A stretch of DNA of 5,371 nt, taken from positions 9,979 through 15,349 of the forward strand of contig NZ_DAVG01000032.1 in assembly GCF_002505485.1 (NCBI RefSeq), read 5' to 3'. Of the stretch, positions 1-5,243 are shown in pieces (position 1 is the stretch's first letter; every line of letters begins with the position of its first letter). The stretch is from Methanosarcina sp. UBA5. Its GTDB lineage: Archaea; Halobacteriota; Methanosarcinia; Methanosarcinales; Methanosarcinaceae. The translations under genes were made by a program, and so were the position numbers. A model generated the notes under the pieces. The model saw only the letters and a list, made by a program, of their open reading frames with translations, was not told where the DNA came from and did no database searches.

Positions 1-7
1 TCTGATC

Positions 8-56
8 TTAAGTCCTGATTTTCAGTTTTGTTTTTAAGTCCTGATTTCTCGTTTTG
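8..56. repeat. Imperfect tandem repeat, two 23-bp copies
   Basis: Two copies, at 8-30 and 34-56, share the core TTAAGTCCTGATTT and end in GTTTTG. They match at 20 of 23 positions and are spaced 26 bases apart. The first bases of the window (TCTGATC) may be the end of a further, degenerate copy cut by the window edge. The repeat lies in the non-coding DNA upstream of the SMR exporter. No function can be assigned; it could be decayed intergenic repeat or the 3' flank of a gene to the left. Confidence 0.6.
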
Positions 57-148
57 CTGGTTTCTTGGCTCTGAGTTTACTGTTTCTTATTGTACTTTTT
101 ATAAATTGAGCCACTTTTCGAGGGTTTCCAGAGTTTTTACAGGCAAGG

Positions 149-158
149 TTATAAAAAG
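149..158 (+). promoter_or_regulatory. Candidate TATA box for the SMR exporter
   Basis: TTATAAAAAG, preceded by the purine-rich GGCAAGG, resembles an archaeal TATA box. It would start transcription near 178-182 and give a leader of about 55 bases. A second candidate, TTTATAAATT at about 98-107, would give a longer leader. The leader contains a small stem, AAAAGG at 160-165 pairing with CCTTTT at 175-180. A weak ribosome-binding-like stretch (AGGTTGTGAG) ends a few bases before the ATG. The choice between the boxes is a guess from sequence alone. Confidence 0.4.
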
Positions 159-235
159 AAAAAGGCTTCTAAAACCTTTTAATTGCTGTCTTCACTGGAA
201 TTCATAAAATTACATAAGCAGGTTGTGAGACAAAA

Positions 236-553
236 ATGGAATGGATCTTCCTTTTTATTGCCGGTCTTTTTGAAGCAGCCTGGGCAATAGGGCTGAAATA
301 TACGGAAGGTTTCACGAGGCTTTATCCCAGCGTCTTTACTGTCGTTTGCATGTTTCTTAGCTTTTACTTCCTATCCCGGGCTCTGAAAACTCTGCCAATA
401 GGGACAGGTTATGCAGTCTGGACCGGGATCGGGATTATCGGTACCACTATTCTTGGCGCTCTGCTCTTTAATGAGCCCATGGACTTCGCCAGATTTTTTT
501 GTATTTTTCTAATATTCTCAGGGATAATCGGGCTCAGGATAATTTCCCCATAA
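236..553 (+). CDS. gdx: SMR-family exporter, guanidinium exporter (Gdx/SugE) type
   Basis: This is a 105-residue integral membrane protein with four hydrophobic segments at about residues 2-20, 30-48, 57-78 and 84-102, the normal size and layout of the small multidrug resistance family. Proteins of this type work as antiparallel dual-topology dimers that exchange protons for a cation. The essential glutamate is Glu13. The residues lining the guanidinium site of characterised Gdx proteins are all present at the expected numbers: Trp16, Ser42, Tyr59 and Trp62. The stretch LPIGTGYAVWTGIG (54-66) is close to the SugE signature, and the loop Gly-Leu-Lys-Tyr after the first helix also fits SugE/Gdx rather than EmrE/Qac drug pumps. 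Guanidinium export is therefore inferred, with export of small quaternary ammonium ions as a possible side activity. It is a single gene, so a homodimer is expected; no paired SMR partner gene is adjacent. The ATG at 236 starts the protein right at the first helix, as in the family. Confidence 0.9.
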   Translation: MEWIFLFIAGLFEAAWAIGLKYTEGFTRLYPSVFTVVCMFLSFYFLSRALKTLPIGTGYAVWTGIGIIGTTILGALLFNEPMDFARFFCIFLIFSGIIGLRIISP

Positions 554-567
554 TACTTTGCAGAATT

Positions 568-590
568 CTGATTCTTGATCAGGATCTTTT
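568..590 (+). terminator. Weak possible terminator after the SMR gene
   Basis: CTGAT at 568-572 and ATCAG at 578-582 form a five-base stem with a five-base loop, followed by a short T run at 587-590. Another T run (TTTTT) lies near 611-615. Archaeal termination depends mainly on U-rich stretches, so transcription may end here, but the signal is weak. Read-through into the next gene is possible because both are on the same strand with a gap of 104 bases. Confidence 0.2.
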
Positions 591-657
591 CGGTACTTTG
601 TAAGGTAGCCTTTTTCTGCAGTCGAAAGCCAAAAACTAAAAACCTGCACGACAATTT

Positions 658-1638
658 ATGATGGGGATTAATCCCGGGGGATACCTCAGTTCCGATTCTA
701 TTGTACCTTCTGATCAAGTAGGCAAAGGAGACAAAAAGGGAAAAGGAATTCACTTTAAAGTTGCCCGCGGGAAGCTTTTGGGGGAATATCTGGTTACGTT
801 TGACAGCACAACAATTAGTCTCTGGGATTTAATGTCCCTACTGTTTATACTTCTGTTTCTCTATGCAATAATCTACCCACAATCGCAGCTAAAACAAATC
901 CGGTTGCGGCGCATGGCAAAACTGAAAGCTATGGAAAAGAGCCATGGCTGCAAGGTGCTTACTATGATTCACAGGCGGGAGGCAATATCTCTTTTCGGGC
1001 TGCCTGCTTACCAGTACATAGATGAGGAAGACGCCGAGCAGATCCTGCGCTGGATAAGAAAATACAAAGATTACCCGCTTGAGCTGATCCTGCATACTCC
1101 CGGCGGTCAGCTTCACTCCAGCATCCAGATCGCACGCGCCCTGCGACGGCACCCGAAAAACACAAAGGTTATTATCCCACATTATTCGATGTCAGGAGGC
1201 ACAATTATTGCCCTTGCTGCAAACGAAATCGTGATGGATAAGGATGCAGTTATCGGGCCAATCGATCCCCAGATAGGAGATTTCCTGCATGGAACTTATC
1301 CCGCTCCTTCCTGGATCTACGCTGCAGAAACGAAAAAAGAAAAAGCCGATGATACCACCCTTGTTATGAGTGATATCTCAAGAAAAGCCCTCAAATTCAC
1401 CCGATATGTCGCAAGAGAGCTTCTCGAAGGCAAAATCCAGCCAGGCCTGACTGGGGAAAGCAGGCTTGATGAAGTGGTCGAAAAAATGGTCAGCGGAGAA
1501 ATGATTCACAGCACACCCCTCTCAGCCGGTGAGGCAAAAGAAATAGGGCTTTCCGTAAGTACGGATTTTCCGGAGGACGTGCATGAGTTTATGAAGCTTT
1601 TCAAGCCTGTGAAAAAGAGTGTTGAATACGCTGAGTAA
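658..1638 (+). CDS. Membrane-anchored ClpP-fold serine protease-like protein (DUF114 / SDH_sah family)
   Basis: The 326-residue product matches the DUF114/SDH_sah family (ClpP/crotonase fold, related to SppA signal peptide peptidase). It has one membrane segment at about 57-74, a basic juxtamembrane stretch (78-95), and then the protease-like domain. Visible family motifs are HTPGG at 146-150, placed like the oxyanion-hole strand of ClpP/SppA proteins; HYSMSGGT at 175-182, with Ser179 as likely nucleophile; and the block from about 190 to 206 (NEIVMDKDAVIGPIDPQ), typical of the family. YPAPS at 214-218 is also characteristic. The catalytic base cannot be assigned from sequence alone. The role is probably degradation of membrane-associated peptides, but substrates are unknown. 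The first 54 residues are hydrophilic, Lys/Gly-rich and lie before the point where family members usually begin (around SLWDLMSLLF), so the true start may be later, for example TTG at codon 41 or ATG at codon 59. No clear ribosome binding site precedes the ATG at 658. The gene is not obviously linked functionally to its neighbours. Confidence 0.8.
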   Translation: MMGINPGGYLSSDSIVPSDQVGKGDKKGKGIHFKVARGKLLGEYLVTFDSTTISLWDLMSLLFILLFLYAIIYPQSQLKQIRLRRMAKLKAMEKSHGCKVLTMIHRREAISLFGLPAYQYIDEEDAEQILRWIRKYKDYPLELILHTPGGQLHSSIQIARALRRHPKNTKVIIPHYSMSGGTIIALAANEIVMDKDAVIGPIDPQIGDFLHGTYPAPSWIYAAETKKEKADDTTLVMSDISRKALKFTRYVARELLEGKIQPGLTGESRLDEVVEKMVSGEMIHSTPLSAGEAKEIGLSVSTDFPEDVHEFMKLFKPVKKSVEYAE

Positions 1639-1797
1639 ACTAAAATGAAGATTAGCTTGAAGAAGTGAAGTTAGAGAATTTTCGGACCTGGAAAGAAGTT
1701 TATTTAACCTGTAAAAGTTTACCCATGATCTTATTAAAATTTATATTCAACCTGTTATTTATCTAAAAACTTTTGTTCAGGCTCCTATGAATTTTAT
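1639..1797. other. Convergent intergenic region
   Basis: This AT-rich gap of 159 bases separates two genes that end towards each other. It contains no open frame worth calling and no RNA gene that I recognise. A short similar motif, T(T/C)AACCTGT, occurs twice (near 1705 and 1747). Confidence 0.6.
1764..1776 (-). terminator. Possible U-rich terminator of the xpb-bax1 operon
   Basis: On the minus strand, about 20-30 bases after the Bax1 stop codon, the sequence reads ACAAAAGTTTTTA. It offers a U-rich tract of the sort that archaeal RNA polymerase uses to terminate. Only the T run and its position support this. Confidence 0.3.
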
Positions 1798-3588
1798 TCA
1801 AGCTTCTGTTTTCCTCACCCTTGCATTCTCTTCACTCAGTCCTGTCCAGATAACCTTATACTCCAAGTAATCAAGCACAGGATAATAGAGGCTGCGGTCA
1901 AGTCCAAAATCTTCAAAGACCTTTACTGCGTCGGCGTACGTTTCTACTACCCCTGGCTTATCAAGTTCCCGATCAATTCTCCCAAGCAGCTTCCTGTGAA
2001 TTAAATAGTTTTCAAGGAGTACGTAATCTTGATATTTCTCCAGATTTTCTATTTTTCCGAATTCTTCGGCTTTTCCTGACTCCCCAGTTTTTTCCAGTTC
2101 TCCAACTTTTGCAAGCCTGCCTGCAACCACTTCCTTTAAGGCATCTGGCAGGACTCCGTTCTCGGCTGCGATTTCCTCAAGGTTTATCAGTTCTCCTGAA
2201 ATCGGAAATTCCATTTTCTCCAGTCTTGACCGGTCCTCTGAAAGCTTTCTTTCTTCGTACTTTCTAAGTATCTGCATGACTTCATTTGCCGGGATTTTCT
2301 TGTCAAAGAAGATCACATCCTGCGAAGGAAAATCTTTTTCAGAGCACTTGAGTTTTCTGTCGATCAAGAGAATTACAGGTTCATTTACCAGCCTGAGTTT
2401 TTCAATCTTATTTGCAAGATATTCAGGAGTCCAGAAGCCTACAATTTCCAGATATATCCTCATTCCTTCCCTCTGCAGAGAGAAGTCCGGGACAAAAGCG
2501 TATTTTCCGGCTTTAAGAATTGTTGGCTCCCTTTTTATCTTCCAGCTTCCCAAACTGAGGCTGCCAAATATCTGCTCAAGCGTACTATCATAGACAACTT
2601 CTTCGGCATCGATTTCCTCAATCCCAGCTTCTTTCCCGGCTTCATATCCTTCCTTTTCTTCTTTAATTTGAAGCCCCATCGAAACGGTTTCCGGGTACAG
2701 GGCTGCTTCAGGCGTAAGTTTGAAAAACTTCTCCGAGTCGTCAAGGGCAAAATTCAGGATGCGCTTCCCCTGGTAGCCTTTATGAAGAATGCCTGCCTTG
2801 AGTCTCCAGCCTTTTGACCTCAGCAGCGCAGGAAAGATTTTTGCAAAGGAATTTCCATAGCGTTCGGAGATCCGAAAAAGAGAGGAGGGCCCGTCCAGAT
2901 GCAGGTGAACGGCTTTTAATTCTTCGAAGCTTTCTTTGGTTTTTCCTTCCTTTTCTCCTATTTCTCTATTGAATTCTCTATCAATTTTGTCTCTTTCTTC
3001 GTCAGTATCTTCAAGAGAATACATAAGCCCCGAACGAAGGATTTTCCAGAGCAGCTTTTGAAAATCGCCTTTTATCCAGATGTCGAGGTCAACTGCTCTG
3101 AAGAGCAAGGTCTGGGTTAGGGAAATATTATACTGTCTTAGGAGTTCTGCGGGAGAAAGAGGAAGGAAACTTTTGACGACCTGATTTTCCTCAAGGTCAG
3201 CCCAAAGTGCCTTTTCAAGTTCCTTTACCGAAATTGAAAGCTTTTTTGCGGCTTTTTGCAGAGCCTCTTTTCTCTCGGCAGGATAAATGACCATGCCTCT
3301 GCAGGCTTCAAAAACCGTTTCCCTGGCCAGAGAAGAATCAACGGCTGCATCCGTTTCTATAATGGTGCGCCTTCCAAGCAGCTGGGAAAGCCCCCTGATA
3401 AAGCGGTAGTTCATTTCCTCGTAACCATCAAGTTCAGCCAGAAGATCCCCATAGGTTTTTCCGATATGTTGCTCGAAAGTCTCTATCAGAAGCCTTGCAA
3501 ATTCCAGGTTTTCGGCATCAAAAGCTGCGTATATAGGCTTTATCTTCCCTCCTGAAATGCGGGTTACAAGAAGATCAGACGTGAGCAG
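1798..3588 (-). CDS. bax1: Bax1 (DUF790) endonuclease, partner of archaeal XPB
   Basis: Bax1 is an archaeal structure-specific endonuclease that binds XPB helicase and cuts DNA opened by it, a likely archaeal route for nucleotide excision repair. Read from a CTG at 3588, the product has 596 residues. The N-terminus (SDLLVTR.. then SGGKIKPIYA, residues 4-21) is typical of the family, as is HLDGPSSLF followed by RYG (about 230-244). A PD-(D/E)XK-like nuclease core runs from about 330 to 430: Glu338 in STLEQIF, Asp368 in VPDFSL, Glu381 in YLEIVGFW, and a nearby Lys in LANKIEKLR (about 394). The C-terminal part (about 460-596) is helical-looking. The first ATG lies at 3414 (codon 59), but the frame is open upstream to a TAG at 3619-3621 and encodes clear Bax1 sequence there, so starting at 3414 would remove the conserved N-terminus. 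No ATG, GTG or TTG occurs in that stretch. The CTG at 3588 has GGAGG eight bases before it and sits where relatives have Met in an M-L-x-S-D-L-L start. The gene overlaps XPB by 14 bases, implying co-transcription and coupled translation. Charged inserts lie near residues 191-226, 308-330 and 491-518. Function is secure; the start codon is inferred. Confidence 0.88.
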   Translation of the reverse strand: MLTSDLLVTRISGGKIKPIYAAFDAENLEFARLLIETFEQHIGKTYGDLLAELDGYEEMNYRFIRGLSQLLGRRTIIETDAAVDSSLARETVFEACRGMVIYPAERKEALQKAAKKLSISVKELEKALWADLEENQVVKSFLPLSPAELLRQYNISLTQTLLFRAVDLDIWIKGDFQKLLWKILRSGLMYSLEDTDEERDKIDREFNREIGEKEGKTKESFEELKAVHLHLDGPSSLFRISERYGNSFAKIFPALLRSKGWRLKAGILHKGYQGKRILNFALDDSEKFFKLTPEAALYPETVSMGLQIKEEKEGYEAGKEAGIEEIDAEEVVYDSTLEQIFGSLSLGSWKIKREPTILKAGKYAFVPDFSLQREGMRIYLEIVGFWTPEYLANKIEKLRLVNEPVILLIDRKLKCSEKDFPSQDVIFFDKKIPANEVMQILRKYEERKLSEDRSRLEKMEFPISGELINLEEIAAENGVLPDALKEVVAGRLAKVGELEKTGESGKAEEFGKIENLEKYQDYVLLENYLIHRKLLGRIDRELDKPGVVETYADAVKVFEDFGLDRSLYYPVLDYLEYKVIWTGLSEENARVRKTEA

Positions 3589-5080
3589 GCGAGCCGCCTC
3601 CGGGGCTTTTTTCGTTCTCTATCTGGCTTTCCTTTCCGGATTCATTCTTAATTTGGTTTTCTTTTCCTGCTTCTCTTTTCATCTGTTTTTCCTTTCCTGA
3701 TCTTCCAAGACCTTTCCGGTTTGAAACAGCTTCTTTTCTTCTCCTGGCAGTTCCGGCTTCGGTCGTTTCTTCGGTTATAATCTCGTAGAGTATAGCTTCT
3801 TTTCCTTCTTTCTTCCTGAGGATCCTTCCCAGGCGTTGGATATATGCTAATTTGCTCCCTGTGCCGCTTGCTATAATCCCTATGTTTGCTTCAGGGACAT
3901 CAATACCCTCGTCAAGCACCTTTGAAGTGACCACAGCCCTGTATTCTCCGTTCCTGAACTTCTCGAGGATGGAATTCCTTTCTTTTGCAGGCGTCCTGTA
4001 AGTAATCGCAGGGATAAGAAATTCCCTGGAAATCCGGTGGACAAGCCGGTTATGTTCAGTAAAAATGAAGACCCTGTCTTCCCGGTGTGCTTTTAGGATC
4101 TCTTTCAGTTTTTCAAGTTTTGAGTCGGTGTTGAAAGCAAGTTCTCTTGCTGCATTTCTTGCAAGAAGGGCTTTCCTGGCTTCAGGGTCTCTCCCGCTTC
4201 TCATGACCAGTTTCTGGAAATCCCTTGGTCCCCGGAGAACCATCCCAGTTTTCCGGAGATAATCTATATAAACCGAATAATATTCGTCGTATTCTTTCCT
4301 TTCCTCATCCGCAAGTGCAGCAGCTATCCGTTTGATCCTGTAAGGGGCAAGGTGGCTGCCTGCAAGTTCCGAGACGTGCTTTTCGTATATTTTTCCCCCT
4401 ACAAGCCTGTTTAATTCTAAGTGCAACTCATCTTCCCGTTCGTAAGTAGCTGTCAGCCCAAGCCTGTAAGGCGCTGCAGAAAACTCGGCAATGCTACGGT
4501 ATCCGGCTGCGGGCAGATGGTGAACTTCATCAAAAATAAGGAGACCGAACCTGTTTCCAAGGGTTTCGGCGTGAATATATGCAGAGTCATATGTGGAGAC
4601 GGTTATTGGAAGAATCTTCTTCTCCCCACCCCCAAGCTTTCCGATCTCCATCAAAAAGGCTTCTTCAAGCTGTTTTTTCCATTGTTCAAGCAGGTCAAGC
4701 GTAGGGACAACCACAAGGGCAGGAGTATTGCAGCCTGCAATTGCCCGTATTCCAACAAGAGTTTTTCCGCTCCCTGTTGGCAGGACAAGCACTCCACATC
4801 TATTATTTTCTCCCCAGGTCACAAGAGCTTCAGCCTGGTAGTCTCTTAACTTAAGTTTCTTTCCTGAAGCTTCATAAGCTGCTGCCAGATCAGGACAGGG
4901 AAGGAGGTCGAGCACTTCGTCTTTAAACGGGATCTTAGAATTTTTCAGATAACTTATTGTGTCCCTGTAATATAGAGCAAGAGCCCTGAAGCTTTCGCTT
5001 CTTTCATCCCAGACCGCATTGGGAACCCTTATATTACCCTCTATAAGAAGCGTTCCCTGCTTGAAGCTAATTTTGATCAT
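3575..5080 (-). CDS. xpb: Archaeal XPB/Rad25-type superfamily 2 DNA helicase
   Basis: The 501-residue product is an ATP-dependent 3'-5' DNA helicase/translocase of the XPB family, which opens DNA in repair. Visible parts are an N-terminal damage-recognition-like region (1-75); LRDYQ (78-82); Walker A PTGSGKT (101-107); motif Ia VVVPTLDLLEQW (123-134); DEVHH (184-188); motif III LGLTAT (207-212); the XPB-specific RED triplet at 215-217; a thumb-like helical insert (about 258-290); motif IV VFIFTEHN (337-344); motif V VLDEGIDVPEA (388-398); and motif VI QRLGRILR (415-422). All catalytic motifs look intact. The usual archaeal XPB ends near residue 450-460. Here a further hydrophilic tail of about 45 residues follows, with three 10-residue repeats (461-490) ending in GGGSPAHV. 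The gene is first in an operon with Bax1, its known partner. The ATG at 5080 is chosen because the protein then starts with a normal XPB N-terminus and a TATA box lies about 26 bases upstream, which implies a leaderless mRNA; no ribosome binding site is seen. Confidence 0.93.
   Translation of the reverse strand: MIKISFKQGTLLIEGNIRVPNAVWDERSESFRALALYYRDTISYLKNSKIPFKDEVLDLLPCPDLAAAYEASGKKLKLRDYQAEALVTWGENNRCGVLVLPTGSGKTLVGIRAIAGCNTPALVVVPTLDLLEQWKKQLEEAFLMEIGKLGGGEKKILPITVSTYDSAYIHAETLGNRFGLLIFDEVHHLPAAGYRSIAEFSAAPYRLGLTATYEREDELHLELNRLVGGKIYEKHVSELAGSHLAPYRIKRIAAALADEERKEYDEYYSVYIDYLRKTGMVLRGPRDFQKLVMRSGRDPEARKALLARNAARELAFNTDSKLEKLKEILKAHREDRVFIFTEHNRLVHRISREFLIPAITYRTPAKERNSILEKFRNGEYRAVVTSKVLDEGIDVPEANIGIIASGTGSKLAYIQRLGRILRKKEGKEAILYEIITEETTEAGTARRRKEAVSNRKGLGRSGKEKQMKREAGKENQIKNESGKESQIENEKSPGGGSPAHV
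3597..3601 (-). promoter_or_regulatory. Ribosome binding site that fixes the Bax1 start
   Basis: On the minus strand the sequence reads GGAGG, a full match to the archaeal 16S anti-Shine-Dalgarno. It is followed by eight bases and then CTG at 3588-3586. The site lies inside the last codons of XPB, encoding part of its terminal Gly-Gly-Gly. Its spacing is ideal for the CTG. No such site precedes the ATG at 3414, where the upstream bases are ordinary coding sequence. Confidence 0.7.
3611..3700 (-). repeat. Three 30-bp tandem repeats encoding the XPB tail
   Basis: Three contiguous 30-base units (3611-3640, 3641-3670, 3671-3700) encode SGKEKQMKRE, AGKENQIKNE and SGKESQIENE in reading order. The units match each other at roughly two thirds to three quarters of bases and all keep the XPB frame. 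The sequence just before them (RKGLGR) may be a decayed further unit. This is a coding minisatellite at the end of the gene. Confidence 0.8.
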
Positions 5081-5100
5081 TGTTTATTAAAAGTCTGGAC

Positions 5101-5112
5101 ATTATATATAAT
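5101..5112 (-). promoter_or_regulatory. TATA box of the xpb-bax1 operon
   Basis: ATTATATATAAT is a perfect 12-base palindrome centred about 26 bases upstream of the XPB ATG at 5080. Archaeal transcription begins about 25 bases from the TATA centre, so the RNA would begin at or next to the ATG (leaderless). The box is symmetrical, so orientation rests on the downstream gene; the other direction has no visible gene within the window. Confidence 0.65.
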
Positions 5113-5140
5113 AATTGAGTTATCAGCTTCGGTCTCAATT

Positions 5141-5181
5141 GCCCGAGTTCCGTCGCCCGAGTTTCGTCTCGGGACGACGGA
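5141..5181. repeat. Direct repeat and strong GC-rich hairpin
   Basis: Two adjacent 14-base copies, GCCCGAGTTCCGTC (5141-5154) and GCCCGAGTTTCGTC (5155-5168), differ at one base. Overlapping them, TCCGTCG plus CCCGAG (5149-5161) pairs with CTCGGG and CGACGGA (5168-5181) around a TTTCGT loop, with one bulged A at 5174. This gives a 13-bp stem in otherwise AT-rich DNA. A second, weaker stem follows (AGCC-C-TT at 5181-5187 with AAGGCT at 5203-5208). The element could be a transcript terminator, an RNA structure or part of a dispersed intergenic repeat. Confidence 0.7.
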
Positions 5182-5243
5182 GCCCTTTTGGCTTCGCTCA
5201 AGAAGGCTGAACTGCAAAGATAAGATAAATTGTTTTTCAATTT

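Noticed and set aside
1..235. Guanidine riboswitch upstream of the Gdx-type exporter
   Set aside because: No paired hairpins with ACGR loops and no ykkC-like conserved blocks are visible; ACG does not occur in this stretch.
409..753. Minus-strand open frame across the end of the exporter and the start of the protease gene
   Set aside because: It is antisense to two recognisable genes, resembles no family I know, and has no sensible start region.
3412..3414. ATG at 3414 as the Bax1 start
   Set aside because: Conserved Bax1 sequence continues upstream in frame for 58 residues, and a good ribosome binding site exists only upstream of the CTG at 3588.
3256..3555. Plus-strand open frame opposite the Bax1 N-terminus
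   Set aside because: The minus strand there encodes conserved Bax1 sequence; the plus frame has no recognisable protein and is explained as its shadow.
4421..4849. Open frame of 142 codons antisense to the helicase domain of XPB
   Set aside because: It lies opposite highly conserved helicase motifs, and its product has an odd, Cys/Ser/Lys-rich composition typical of a shadow frame.
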